From NCBI RefSeq assembly GCF_016801865.2, contig NC_068937.1:14441605-14505604 (forward strand): 64,000 bases of DNA, read 5' to 3'. The stretch is from Culex pipiens pallens. Taxonomy: Eukaryota > Arthropoda > Insecta > Diptera > Culicidae. Of this stretch, positions 23,463 through 35,425 are shown in pieces (within the stretch, counting starts at the first letter, position 1; each line of letters begins with the position of its first letter). The translations under genes and the position numbers were made by a program. A model generated the notes under the pieces. That model saw nothing but the letters and a program-made list of their open reading frames with translations, was not told the origin of the DNA and did not search any database.

Positions 23463-24950
23463 TTCGACTTGATTTCAGAAAATCAAAAAAAAAAACAAAT
23501 CCCATTTTTCCGTGCCCACGTCCCGGAAAGCCTCAGAACAGCTGATATCATCCTTTTCGCCCCCTTCGATCCCCGCTTCCTCAAAGTTTTCGCCAGATAA
23601 AATCATCACCACTTCCACAGGAAACCACGCGAGACACCGCACCACACTTTTAAGGTGAAACGAGCCGTGGATTATGATGGCGATGCTCTCTTTCCCCCTA
23701 GAGGGCGGTAAAAGTTGAAAGATGAATTTTTCCCTCAAAATCGAGCCTTTGATCCCAATTTCCCCGTTGTTTTTCTGGTTTGTTCCTGAGCTATTTCCGG
23801 CCATACCGAATGCATTAGTGGAGGTGACGGGAAAATTTATATGTGTGTGCGTGAGTAAATTTACGATTACGAGGATGAACAAGTTTCCCCCTTTCACTTT
23901 ATTTCGTGGAAATCGAACGATGTGGTCCCTTCCAACAATTACACAGCAAAGCTTCCCTTTTGTGAGCGAGGAGGGGTTCAATAACAGTTATTATCGATAG
24001 AGTTATGGTGAAGAGTCAAAAGAAGTCATAAATTTTCGGCTTTTTTATGAGACTAGATCGAATGACTCTCACTGGAATGACGTTTTTGTGAGGTTAGAAA
24101 AGGAATCCACTAATGCAGTGTTCATTAAAAGTGACTAACGAGACGAAAAAAAAAGTGTTTGGGTCCAGGATCGAACTCAGGTTTTCGGCGTGACGGTCGC
24201 GCGCGCTACCGCAGCGCTGCGCTCGCTACAGGTAGAAGAAGCGCTTTTAAGCAATGCGGTATGGCAGAAGATCTTTTTGTCGATTTAAAGCGAAATAAAC
24301 GTTTTTTCAAGATATTTTTTCTGGTGATTTGGAATTCAACCCTGAAACGAGTAGTAAATGCGAGCAAAACAGGGATTTTAATGAGATTCCTTGCGGTTGC
24401 ATCGCAGTTTCTGCAGAGCAACGAGAACTGCCGTTGGTCGGTTGTTCTAAATCCGGTATCGATGTCTCATTAGTCCTGCGTCCTAATTGGCAAAGTTTGA
24501 AATTTCCCGAGCCTACACAATTCAATAAAAACGTTCTCCCACAAATCTTTGACATTTAAGCAATCGACATTTCGCCATCGAGCATCTTCGCCGAAATCCC
24601 TCAGCTTAACTTCTCTCTTCCGGCGGACTAAACTTCGTGGAAATGGTGTTCCTTCGCCAACGCGCGCTTAAACGCATCCGACGCCCACACAACTCATGTC
24701 CGTGACCTTTACAGCGGTGGAGATTTTTCTCGGAAAATTCGGCAAAGTTCATCGTTGCTGCTCACGCGATTTCTAATCTTCAAATCTCGGGTGTTTGTTG
24801 TGCACTTTTCTGTTTTTCGCTGAGGGGAAAATGCCCTCCGGAGAGGGGAAAACACGAAAACCCATCATCACAGGTTAGTGTGCTCGTCAAACGGATCTTT
24901 ACTCTTGGAAACAGACAAGAAGATCTAGGATTTCAAAATTCTGGAAAAAA
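23463..24950. other. Unique intergenic sequence
   Basis: Moderate-G+C DNA with overlapping open frames on both strands (up to 168 codons on the minus strand, 23475-23981) that lack any recognisable domain. It includes the tRNA-like remnant at 24156-24228. No gene is supported. Confidence 0.4.
24156..24228 (-). pseudogene. Degenerate tRNA-like (Asp-like) sequence
   Basis: The minus strand shows a GC-rich D-arm-like GCGGTAGCGC, a CGTCAC loop that would read GTC, and box-B-like GAGTTCGATCC. The acceptor stem is not convincing. A decayed tRNA-Asp-like copy or SINE head is likely. Confidence 0.35.
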
Positions 24951-24954
24951 ACAT

Positions 24955-25418
24955 GAATGGTGACTTGACTTCATGAATTTACTTCATGATTTGACTCCAT
25001 AAATTGACTCCATGACTAGCTTCAAGATTTGACTCCAAGATTTGACTCCATGACTTGACTCCAAGACTTGTATTCAAAACTTGACTTCAACATTTGACTC
25101 CATGAATAGACTTCATTAATTGACTCCATGACTTGATTCCATAACTTGTCTTCAAGACTCGACTCCATGACTTGACTTCATGACATGACTCTATGATTTG
25201 ACTCCATGACTTGACTTCATGACTTGATTTGACTCCATGGCATAACTCCAATAGTTGACTCCATGACTTGACTCCATGATTTGGCTCCATGACTTGACTC
25301 CATGACTAGATTCCATGTTTTGACTTGACTCCATGTTTGACTCCATGACTTGACTCCATTATTTGACTCCATGACTTGACTCCATGACTTCATTGCTTGA
25401 CTTGACATGACTCCATAA
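24955..25418. repeat. Minisatellite TTGACTCCATGAC, block 1
   Basis: Irregular tandem copies of a 13-14 bp unit (TTGACTCCATGAC, variants TTGACTTCAAGAC). Blocks 2 (25807-26176) and 3 (26525-26735) have the same unit. Confidence 0.85.
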
Positions 25419-25806
25419 CCAAAGTATTATTTTTTTTCTTAATATTCGAAAAAGAAATGTTTTAAATCAAGACAATAAAATGATATTGTTTTAAATGAAA
25501 ACTAAAAAGTCTTATAAATTTCATTCAAAAGCTAAAAAAAATAAAGGGATGCCAATTCTTGATTTTTTGCCACTGATTGAATAGTTTTTAACATATTTTT
25601 CTTTCATAAAATGAGACCAAAAACAAATTAATTATGTTCAAACAAAATAACCTAGAAAAAATGACGTAGGACTACTCATTACAATTTTTGCAATTAATTT
25701 ATGGAAGCCGTTTTCATCAAAATTTAAAAGGTTTTTAAATTAACTTGACGTGCTAGAAACTTTGAAATAATGGTACAAAAATTATTAAACAAATTAGGCA
25801 GAAAAA
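25419..25806. repeat. Spacer unit S, copy 1
   Basis: AT-rich segment starting near CAAAGTATTATTTTTTTTCT and holding one TGACGTAGGACTAC box (about 25661). A close copy is at 26177-26524 and a diverged one near 28325-28800. Confidence 0.75.
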
Positions 25807-26176
25807 TACTCCATGCCTTGCCTCCATGATTTGACTCCATGTCTTCACTCCATGTCTAGACTCCATGAATTGTCTTCAAGACTTGATTTCAAGACTTGAC
25901 TCCATGAATTGACTCCATGAGTTGTCTTCAAGACTCGACTTCAAACTTTGACTCCATGACTTATCTTTAAGACAAAGATTTGATTCCATGAATTGACTCC
26001 ATGACATGCCGTATAGACTTGGCTGCATGACTTTACTTGACAACAGGACTTGACTCGATGACTTGACAATATGACTTGACTCCAAGACCAGAGCCATGCC
26101 ATGACTCCATGACTTGACTCCATGTTTTGACTTGACTCCATGACTTCATTGCTTGACTTGACATGACTCCATGACC
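25807..26176. repeat. Minisatellite TTGACTCCATGAC, block 2
   Basis: Same 13-14 bp unit as block 1, ending in the same boundary sequence (CTTCATTGCTTGACTTGACA TGACTCCAT) before the second S copy. This shows that array and spacer were duplicated together. Confidence 0.82.
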
Positions 26177-26524
26177 AAAGTATTATTTTTTTCTTAACAT
26201 TCGATAAAGAAATGTTTTAAATGAAGACAATAACATGATACTTTTTTTTAAAGAAAATTAAAAAAATCATATAAATTTCATTCAAGTGCTTGGCCAGTAA
26301 TTGAATAGTTTTTTACATATTTTTCTTTTATAAAATGAGACCTAAAAATCAATTTAATTATGTTAAAATAAAATAACCCAGAAAAATGGCGTAGGACTAC
26401 TCATAACATTTTCCTCAAATAATTTATGAAAGCCGTTTTTATCAAAACTCTAAAGGTTTATAAATTACCTTGATGTGCTAAAAACTTTGAAATAATGGTA
26501 CAAAAATTATCAAGCAGAAAATTA
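26177..26524. repeat. Spacer unit S, copy 2
   Basis: Close copy of 25419-25806, including ATGTTTTAAATGAAGACAAT and a box variant GGCGTAGGACTAC. About 40 bp shorter through small deletions. Confidence 0.75.
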
Positions 26525-26735
26525 CTCCAGGAATTAACTCCATGACTTGACTCCATGCCTTGTCTTCAAGACTTGACTTCATGATTTGACTCCATGACTT
26601 GTCTTCAAGACTTGACTTAAAAATTTGACTCCATGAATTGTTTTCAAGACGAAAATTTAACTCCATGACTTGTCTTCAAGACTTGACTTCAAAATTTGAC
26701 TCCATGGTTTGACTTCATGATTTGCCATGACTTGA
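26525..26735. repeat. Minisatellite TTGACTCCATGAC, block 3
   Basis: Shorter, more degenerate block of the same unit, lying just upstream of the possible sdk 5' region. Confidence 0.8.
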
Positions 26736-26739
26736 CCGC

Positions 26740-27133
26740 AATTTGATGGTTTTTAACTGTCATTTGACTACAATTCAACCAATTTAGATCTCCAACTGTC
26801 TCTGGCCCAAATCACGCACAAAATTTGAAGCATTCCGAGAGCGAAAAACAGAAACCTAACACAATTTAATTGTGACGTTCATCGTCCTTGATCCAAGCGT
26901 AGGTTGTGCGTGTGGGCGTCTCCGAATCTCTTGAAAGTACAAGAAGAGTTTAGACTACTACCGAGAAGCCCCCAGGACGGCCGTTCATGGTTTTGCTGTT
27001 GACGTGCGCGCTCGGTACACCGGAGACGTGCTACTGAATAATTCTCGATTTTGATGAATGAACCTCAGCGCACCCACGACTTCGACGATTTCACGTGGAA
27101 TTTTACAAGAAAATCGTTCCTAGAAGCGTCGAA
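26740..27133 (+). promoter_or_regulatory. Possible sdk 5'UTR/promoter region
   Basis: This is a non-repetitive, relatively GC-rich block between the 13-bp minisatellite and the candidate signal-peptide exon. I see no clear TATA box. If the exon at 27134 is right, this stretch would hold the 5'UTR and possibly the start site. It contains two upstream ATGs at 27054 and 27058 out of frame with the main start. The assignment rests only on position and composition. Confidence 0.25.
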
Positions 27134-27194
27134 ATGGCTCTTTCATGTGTCGTGATTAATTTAATCTGCTCAATTTGCCTTTTCGTCAAGACTG
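27134..27194 (+). CDS. sdk: Candidate sdk exon 1: signal peptide
   Basis: From ATG 27134 the frame encodes 20 residues, MALSCVVINLICSICLFVKT, with a hydrophobic core (residues 5-17) typical of a secretory signal. It then has one extra base (G, 27194) before a donor, CTG|GTGAGG. That is phase 1, exactly what the exon at 35308 requires: G joins CA to make Ala, giving a mature start near Ala-Glu-Pro-Gln. An in-frame TGA at 27059-27061 lies upstream with no intervening in-frame ATG, so this is the first Met of the frame. The context GAAATGG is acceptable. Two overlapping upstream ATGs (27054, 27058) in other frames could act as uORFs. The signal-peptidase site is not ideal (Lys and Thr near -2/-1). 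I infer this exon from phase, hydrophobicity and position. A different upstream exon remains possible. Confidence 0.5.
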
Positions 27195-30100
27195 GTGAGG
27201 ATGGCATTGCAGTAGCGAGTTCGACTCTCAATCAAATCTCAAATCTGACTCAAATCTCGAAAAATACAACTTTTTTCTTGATGCTTTCTAGACAAATTGT
27301 AACTATTACATCACCACAAAAGCCGCCGCAAGCCATTTCAATTCCAACTGCTCGACGTTTCCACCCACTCTTTGCGGTTTTTTCACTTCAAAATTTAGAT
27401 TCAATTAATCGCGCCCGAATCGATGATGGCGTGCCCAAACTTTCCGTTTCATTTATACCGCGGAAATCGCGCCCACCTTCTTTTCCGTTTTCCGTGGATT
27501 GGTCATTTACAATTTTTCGCACGCGAAAAAAAAAAATCAGCAGCCGAAAGTTATGCGCGGTCTCAATCAAAAGTGTAACGCGCGCGCGTTACATGGCGAT
27601 GGAGGAAATTGCATCGCGGCGTGTCAAATTTGACGTTTTGCGAAGCAAAAGTAACCCTGGGTTGGACTTAACAGGGTTGCCCAATTTTAAGACTGCGTTT
27701 TGCTTAAAAAATCGGCCTAGTTTTATAAAATCCAAAGTTTTTTATTTTATTTTTGAAGACAGTGTTGGCAGTTCGTCAACTGACTTAAAAGATTTTTGAT
27801 TTTTTTTAGCAATGAACAAAAATGTGATTCCGGAATATTTTTTTAATTAAAGTTTACCACACTGGATTGAATTTGATAACATCCGATATTTTTAAATTTA
27901 ATAAATATCATGTCCACAACTATGAAAAAGCGTTTTCTAGATCTTTTTCAAATATTTCTCTAGGAATGTTGAAGACAAACACACGAAAATGGCAATAATT
28001 AATGAAGTTAAGAAATAATGACGTAGGACTATCCGTAAATAATTACTTTTTGTTGAACTTTGAAGAATGTAAATAAGTCAATAAACCTGGATACTCAACT
28101 GATTTTGGAAGTATTTTTCAATACAACATTACACATTTCACTACGGTGCTGACAATTTTGACAATGCTAGCAGATCTTCAATATTCAGCTTTCATTCGAA
28201 AGTTTATTGAAGTATCTTTCTGAAAATGTCTAGGATAAACCCATTGGATAGACAATGGTGATTTAAAATGTACAAATAAATTCGGCTTATTATTTATAAA
28301 TTATAATGATGACGTAGGACTACACCCAAAATATTATTTTTGTCATAATATTCGATATTAAGAAATGTTTCGAATCAACAGAATGACATGATATTTTTTT
28401 AAATCATAATTTAAAAAGTTTTATAAATTTCACTAAAAAATTAACAGTGATGCCATATTTTCAATTTTGGCAATTGATTGAAAATTTATTTTCATATTTT
28501 TTCTTTCATTAAATGATAAAAAATTATAAAACAAATTATTTCTGTTCATGCAAAATATCCTTACAAAAAATAACATAGGACTACTCATTATTTTTTTTTT
28601 TCTTCAATTGATTTATGGAAGTCTTTTCCATCAAAATTTTAAAGGTTTATAAATTAACTTGGAATGCTAGAAACTATGAAAAGTGTTGTCATGTCTTCAA
28701 TAGGTAGCCCTCATGCGAAAGTTATTAAAAATACCTTATTTAAAAACTAGAAAATGCAATAATGGATCAAAAATTATTAAATAAATGAGGCAAAAAAATA
28801 TATAGTGACGTATTATGCTTTTTCAACTAATTAAATATTGAAATTCGAGACAATAAGATGATTAACCGAGGTTATTTTCATCAAGTTAGAAATTTCAAAA
28901 AAAAAAAAAATCATTGCCAATTTTACAATTGCTAGCCCTAATTTTAACGTTCCTCTTTTTCTTAAATTTTTGTTCTAAAATGTATAATGTTCCATGAACA
29001 GGTAATAATGAATTTAAATTGCAAAACAAAATAAGATAAATAATAATAGTTATATTAACTTAGGACTACTAATCCCAACCTAAGAACAAATAAAAATATT
29101 CAGACTCAAGATCTTCATATGATTTTGGAAATCATTTCAGAATTGAAATGGTTTTATATTTTTTCAAATATGGTCTAACATTGGACAGTGTTGCCAGAAT
29201 ATAAAGGTCTGTCTGTCTTAAGGACTTTGAAATAAAATTGAAAAAATGACGTAAGACTACTTTTTTGGTTTAAATATATTTTTTAAACTTCTGGTAAATG
29301 ATAAAAAATAGGTTTTAAGTTCAAAGAAAACAATGACGACTACTTTCAGTTTAAATTTACAAAAAAAATCCCATTTCGATGGAGGGTTAACGAAATTAAT
29401 AAAAAAGCGTTCAATTGTTATCACTCAACTTCACTGATTAACGAGTAGAACGAGTGGTGCCTTCAATTGAAGAAATAAAAAAACGCAAACGGAAGAGGAA
29501 AAAAAAATATCAAAGTCAATAAAAGCCACACTTTGAGAGGTGTTGCGGTTGCGCTCGAGCGGACCCTGATACACCGGGAAAGCTGATGCAGATGAAAGTG
29601 AAGCCAGTCGGTATTTTCGTCGATGATTGCGGCATATCGGACGGACAGGCCACCGCGATGAAGTGCGGCGCGGGCTCGTTATCGGGTTTTGATGTTATTG
29701 CAGCAGTGTGTGAAGAGTGTTCGTCTGTATGTGTGTGAGCGAACAATGGACGCATCGAGCAAATTGATTTCCGATCTCGTTTATTGGTTTACCACCTAGA
29801 ACAGTAGAGGCTTTTTAACGAAATTCCATATTTAACGAACTAATCAGTCCGTGTTTGTGGATGGGATTATAATTTTAGAATTCAAATTTAATAATTAGAT
29901 TCCGATCGCTCCGAAAACATAACCTCACTTCATTGAACCGGATCGGTGGATGGAATGCGTTAATTGTTTACGGTTGGCAGCACTGCCACGAGCGCGATGT
30001 TTATAAGCTCCCCATTTCACAGTGGAGGCATCACCGTCACCTCTTCTTTTAACTCACTGCTTGATGATGGAACAGAATGCTTTCTTCAGAACGGGGATGA

Positions 30101-30436
30101 TTAGATCGAACGGCACGAACTGGTGTCGATAGTGGATTGGAACGTGTTTATGAGTGTATCAGCAGAATGAATGTAAACAAACAGTGCCTGGTTTTATGAT
30201 TTTGAGATGCATTCAAACATTGGACTGCGAGAAATGGAAATCCAATAACTTGCTTCGCACTTTAGATGGCACGCGACTGTTTCCTGGATCGGGGGAAAAT
30301 TTGGGTTGAATTTCTAGGAATTTTGATGTTTCGAAGTTTGATTATTATTTTTAGATTGTTCAGTCTCTTCAAATTAATATGTAGTTCTACGTCATCGCTT
30401 TTTTCTAATTCGTATTATTATCGAATAGTTATAATA
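27195..30436. other. Putative sdk intron 1, left part
   Basis: It opens with about 600 bp of GC-mixed unique sequence containing a perfect 20-bp palindrome at 27574-27593. From 27.8 kb it is AT-rich with scattered TGACGTAGGACTAC boxes, and 29.4-30.4 kb is unique. Open frames lack domains. Confidence 0.45.
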
Positions 30437-30442
30437 CTATAG

Positions 30443-31218
30443 TGTTCCGACAACACTGCCACCAAGTCGACATAGGTCGCGAAGACACGGCAGGGTCACG
30501 GCACACGCAGCGCTACACAACACAACACAAATATAAACATAAACAAATTATAGTAAAGTAGAAACAAGAGAGGAGGAAGTAAACACGAGTAAAAGTAGGG
30601 ACGAGGACAAACAGAAAACGCGTTGAACGAAGAAGTTGGAGGTTTCCACGAGCAGGAGAGTGTTTAGTGATTGTGGCTAACGAAGGACAGTTTTAGTGCA
30701 CAACAGTTAGAACGGGGCATGCAGACGTGTTCACGAGTTGGTTAGACGATCACAATAAATCCAGTACGGACTTCGAAACGGGTCGGCCAGGACGAGACAG
30801 TTCGGACAGGACGGATTGAACAGTACAGTACAGTGGAGAACAGGTAACACGTAATTTACTACCAAAGTGAACAATGACAATTAACGCTCATTGAAACACA
30901 GAACCGCGCGACAGGCAACATAAACTAAAAACGCCCGGCAAAGAGGTGCAGTCGTCACCGCTGGGGTAATTTGTGAGTTGTTACACAGATTAAAACTTAG
31001 AACTATTTGTAAATAAATATTAAAATTATCGATAGGTTGCCAGTGTCGAAGGCGGAGCGAGAAGGTTTCGGTACAAAACGGTACAAAAACAAACCAATCA
31101 ATGTAAGACAATTTTCAAACAAAAACAAAACAACGAACTAAAATTGAATTCTAAAATATAATTACAGTTTGATCTGCATTAGCTGATACAAAATCTGGTT
31201 TTATTTGCCGTCCGAACA
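30443..31218. mobile_element. Solo LTR, probably BEL/Pao- or Gypsy-type
   Basis: The 776-bp element starts TGTTCCGAC and ends GTCCGAACA (short terminal inverted repeat, TG...CA). It is flanked by a 6-bp duplication CTATAG at 30437-30442 and 31219-31224, though this hexamer is itself palindromic. It is non-coding, has AATAAA signals inside, and no internal retroelement domain adjoins it. These are the marks of a solo LTR left by recombination. The superfamily is a guess from the terminus. Confidence 0.7.
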
Positions 31219-31224
31219 CTATAG

Positions 31225-33470
31225 TGTTTGAAAAATTACAAGATTCACAATTTTAAAACAAAAAATGACGTAGGACTACTCTTATTTTTTTAATTCGATG
31301 AAGTTATTAAACAATAGTTTCAATTTAAAAAAAAAGTTTATCAGTTTTATCATTTTTTAAAATGATTTCATTAAGATGCAATTGAGACTTTGATGGCGTA
31401 TGACTAACTTTCAGCAAAAAATGATAAACGATTTTGTTCGAGATCATTACAAAAATACTTCGATTTGAATACCATCTTTTAACTATACAAAAAAATGGTA
31501 ATGACCTAGGACTACCTCCAAATTTGTAGGATTATTTTTAGACAAATATTCCATTTTTTTTAAATCATTCAAATTCAACCCTTTTTGATCCATCAAATCT
31601 TAAATCTAAAAATCGAAAACTGACGTTTATTGTGCCGATCAAATCTAGTCGATGAAAGAAGATCCCGACATCGTGTTTGATACGGCAAGCAATATGCGGT
31701 GCCTGTCGAAATAAGCAATAATAACGCGCGCGCGTACAGACTTCATGCATCGAATGCAGCATCACTCATCTGCATTGGGCGGGAAAAGCAAAACGCTACT
31801 CGTCAAAAACTTGGTTGATCCACTTGATTACACTGAGAGAATTTTTGTAATGAATTTTATGACATTTTTTTCATGATTTCAAATTTCATTTCTGAAATTA
31901 CACCAAATTTTATTAAAGCAAATTATTTAGAATTAATCAGATCTGCAATAAGACAAATAAACTCAAAGTTACGATTTTCCCCAGTGTCCACGGAAGCAAC
32001 ACGTGCTAACGTTAGAAACTTCATCCTTCGTATGATTTGTCGGTGGTGCTAAGGCGAGAGATGATGGTGTTGATGGTTATGATGATGATGCAAGCTACAG
32101 CTAATACACAGTTTGGTTTCTGTAGCGGAGAGTCCAAATAACACGCAAGAAATTGTTTCATTTCGTTCTGCGAGGCCAGGGCGTCGCGACGCGCTCGGTT
32201 TGACCCAAATTGAACACGTGTCCAGAACCAGATTTCCCAGCCCGGAAGCGCAAGCATTATTAAGGTTTCGCAACGGTTTGGTTCTGGGTGTGAACGACCA
32301 CCCCAGAATTTTCGCACTTTCCCAAGAGATTCCCGACTCGTGATGGAGTCTCAACATTCCGGAGATTACAGTGTTCAAGAATCACATGGTTTGTTTTCAA
32401 AACAAACGATTAATCTCTTTCGGGCCGAACATGAAGGGGGGTCTTCACATCATGCAAGTCATTAATTATGGGTCCGGGATGCGCTCCGACATCTGCATTG
32501 CATTACCATAAAACTTCCCGGATTTGTACCGCGCGGCTAATCCGGGTTGGGGTCGTCAACCCGGTGAATCGTTTATGGTGATTAACAATTTTGTTTTTAA
32601 TTACAAGAGATTTTCAGTAAAATAATAACTAATTCGAGAAATTATAGGCCAAAATTTTGATCTTCATTAAATACAAATTTTTTTCGTAGTCCTACGTTAT
32701 TTAAAAAAAAAATTTTGGCTAAACATTTCGATAAGTTATTGAAAAAAAAATCGTTCAAATTTATTATCACATTTTCAGGGCGCACGTAGTCCTACGTTAA
32801 CTGTGTAATAAAAAGTACTTAATCGACCATTCTCTTAAAGCAATCATTGAAAAAAATACTAACGTAGAACTACTTTGAAACTTTCCATTCTTCTTTAGAA
32901 TAATCCTCTTAGAATTTTGCAAAAATAATTATTAAATTGACGTAAGACTACATCACTTTAAATTAATCCACAATTACAAAATTAAGGGTAAGTTTTATTC
33001 AATCTTGAATATTCATATCATTATCTAACGCCAATCATTCGCAAGCAAAATGATAACTGTTCTCAAAATATCTTTAAATAAAAGTTCATATTTACATAAA
33101 TCCCCTCAGATTATCTTTTCCCAAGCAAATAACACCACAAAATAACCCACCTAATTACCCTTTAATGTTGCCCTTCAGCCCAAAATACACTCTATCCATA
33201 ACCTCAAATGAAGGCAAAATATTCCCACTGAGCGGAAAAATGTCGGGAATCCCCGCCGCGATACCGTACAGAACCCGCCGGTCGGAATTTTGTGCCCAAA
33301 CAAAGGGGTCTCGGGCACATTTCGCGAGACAAGACCAGTTGCCAGTTGATTGCATCGTATTTCGCCGTCTCGGCTGTCATTAATTAGTCTAGCTGAGCGG
33401 CTTTAATCGGGTTTGGTTTCTGAAATTTACTAATAAAAATGTGTTTTCAAGCTGTTTTTTACTGAAGTTA
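31225..33470. other. Putative sdk intron 1, middle part
   Basis: AT-rich sequence with TGACGTAGGACTAC boxes (31.26, 31.50, 32.68-32.94 kb) alternating with unique, more GC-rich blocks at 31.6-31.8, 32.0-32.6 and 33.1-33.4 kb. No gene is seen. Confidence 0.4.
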
Positions 33471-33476
33471 GGATTC

Positions 33477-34585
33477 AAAACAAGGGCGTCTACGTTATTT
33501 TAAAGTTCCAACAATTATACATTCTATTCATATAGACGCCCTTGTTTACTTTAAGAATATTAGAAAAGTTAAAGGTTGCATTGAAATGATCTTTTATGAG
33601 CTATTTTTTAATTTCTGAATAAAAACAAGGGCGTCTATGTTGACTTTAAATCGAATCTCACTACATCACAGCACTTTTCCCCGTCGCCAGACACCATTTC
33701 CAATTGCAACTTGTAACGAGCTGTTAATTTTCCCACCAAACCCCTGTCTTCTTTTTTTCCTGCTTGGTTACGCGTGTAAACAGACTGGCAACCAGTCTCG
33801 AACCATGGTGGAATCAAATGATGCGGAGAAACAACCGCCAAAAATTGGCCCGAAATTGAGATTAATTGGCCGCTGCTCTGGATTTCGCTTTCGCACCACG
33901 TCGGGTGTGTTACTTTTATCACTTTCTTCTCACCACGGAGTTGTTTTGGACTGGACTTTAAAATTTTCCAGCTGGTTACCTGCGGCATGTCTTCCGCGGT
34001 AGGCCAAATTTTCCGGAGATTGGCCGTTCCCGCTGGATGCACTTGGCTGAGGTTTGTTTTGGCGGCTTGTTTGCACTTTTTGAGGTGGTTTGGTTTATCA
34101 GTTTTGTTAGGGTTAATTGAGTGGTGATGAGAAACGTTTAAGTTTAAAGCTGATTGAGTTGTGAGCAAGGGCGTCTATGTGAATGGTCAATTCACTCGTT
34201 TTTATTGAACCCAAACGTTCTTAAATAAAAATAAAAACCCTTTTATGATCGATTCCCTTTGCAATTTATACCATTCTTAACGTGTTCTTAAAATAAACAA
34301 GGGCGTCTATGTAAATAGGATAGTTTTTTTCTTTTCAATTTTACGTAGACGATCTTGATCTTGAATCAAATAAAAATAAATACAAAAAAAGATTATTTTT
34401 TGTAGCATTTATTACTTGTTATAAATGTAAACAAGGGCGTCTACATGAATACAATAGTTTGATGATTGATTCAAAATCATCATAGACCTTATTGTTTTTG
34501 GATAAAAATATCATAAGGTCAACTTTGAAAGCAATTTTTACTATTTATAACATGTTTTAAATGTAAACAAGGGCGTCTATATAAT
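33477..34585 (+). repeat. Spaced-box array 4, left of exon 2: ACAAGGGCGTCTATGT
   Basis: Boxes occur at 33477, 33533 (inverted), 33621, 34163, 34296, 34429 and 34563. The last four are 133-134 bp apart, a regular repeat with poorly conserved spacers. A unique block (33.65-34.15 kb) interrupts the series. Confidence 0.82.
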
Positions 34586-35307
34586 AGAATATATAATTAA
34601 TATATTTTCAAATCAGTTTAGACGTCATTAAAAGCGAAACTTCAATAGAAAAAAGCTTCCATTTCACTTTCACTTTCCTTCCACCAACCAACAGCAAATC
34701 GAGTTGTTCTACAAAATGAAGCTTATTATAAGCCCTCGCTGTACGTCCACGTTAATTGGTCACTCGGACACGTTTCCTGGAATTGCGGGGCTTCCCGTGT
34801 CGCGCTCCGCGTGGACAATTGCCAGCGGATTAGCAATCCCTAAATAACCTCATTTCGCGACTTAAATAACCTGGCAAGGGAAAGTGATTTTACGCCTGCG
34901 GCGCCCCTAGCGGTCACTAGTTGAACTCAATTGCAACACCTATATTAATGGTGCCTTTGTTCGGACCACGCGAATTCTGAATGACTTAATAGTTGGCAGA
35001 TCTATCGACCTGCCCCAACCAGACCATACGACGTAACAAACAATGGCCGCCATTGTGTGAACCGTTAGGTGAAGAAGTCGTTGGCACGTCGTAATTTTGG
35101 ATTGCCTTGCCCGGTGATGATGATGATGGACGCGTTCGGTAGATGAAGACGTCCGGCCGAAACGAAGAGATGCCCCAGTTTGTTGCATTGTTGTTCGTTT
35201 TGAGAGAGCAAAAATGGCTAATTGTTCGCTCGCTGGAGCTGTTGTATACATCTTTCGATCTGTCTAACCTTCTATTAATATTTCTGTTTGTTTTTCTTTC
35301 TTTTCAG

Positions 35308-35409
35308 CAGAACCGCAAATGCAGGCGCCCCGCTTCACGACGCAACCGTCCTCGTCCGGGTCGATGGTGAACGAAGGCCGGACCAAGATTCTCCAGTGTC
35401 ATGCGCTAG
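35308..35409 (+). CDS. sdk: sdk exon 2: N-terminal half of Ig1
   Basis: A strong polypyrimidine tract (TTTTTCTTTCTTTTCAG) precedes the exon, and the donor is CTAG|GTGAGT. It encodes residues 21-54 of the provisional protein: a short Ala-Glu-Pro-Gln linker, the first strands of Ig1 and its first cysteine (Cys51, in Leu-Gln-Cys-His-Ala-Leu). The acceptor is a tandem NAGNAG (CAGCAG at 35305-35310). Using the second AG removes one residue without changing frame. Both neighbouring introns are phase 1. The exon sits inside an array of ACAAGGGCGTCTATGT boxes, and one box begins about 16 bp after the donor. The reading frame continues seamlessly into the exon at 51689. Confidence 0.92.
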
Positions 35410-35425
35410 GTGAGTGGGCAATTTG

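Larger units (their letters stand above)
25655..32955. repeat. Spaced-box field 3: TGACGTAGGACTAC boxes
   Basis: A second field of the box seen at 3.4-10.4 kb. Copies are at about 25661, 26391, 28019, 28311, 28578, 29246, 30380, 31265, 31502, 32684, 32783, 32858 and 32938, many changed by one or two bases. Most of the field lies in what would be sdk intron 1. Intervening DNA is AT-rich, with an S-unit copy at 28325-28800 and a solo LTR at 30443-31218. Confidence 0.65.

Noticed and set aside
23475..23981. 168-codon minus-strand open frame
   Set aside because: No domain, atypical composition, and an overlapping frame on the other strand. No splice or start evidence.
27095..27799. 234-codon open frame on the plus strand
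   Set aside because: It begins at GTG rather than ATG, and only the part after ATG 27134 and before the donor at 27195 makes sense. The remainder has no domain and includes A/T runs and the CG palindrome.
33635..34168. 177-codon minus-strand open frame
   Set aside because: No recognisable domain, overlaps a box of the ACAAGGGCGTCTATGT array at its end, and lies antisense within the sdk intron. Treated as chance.
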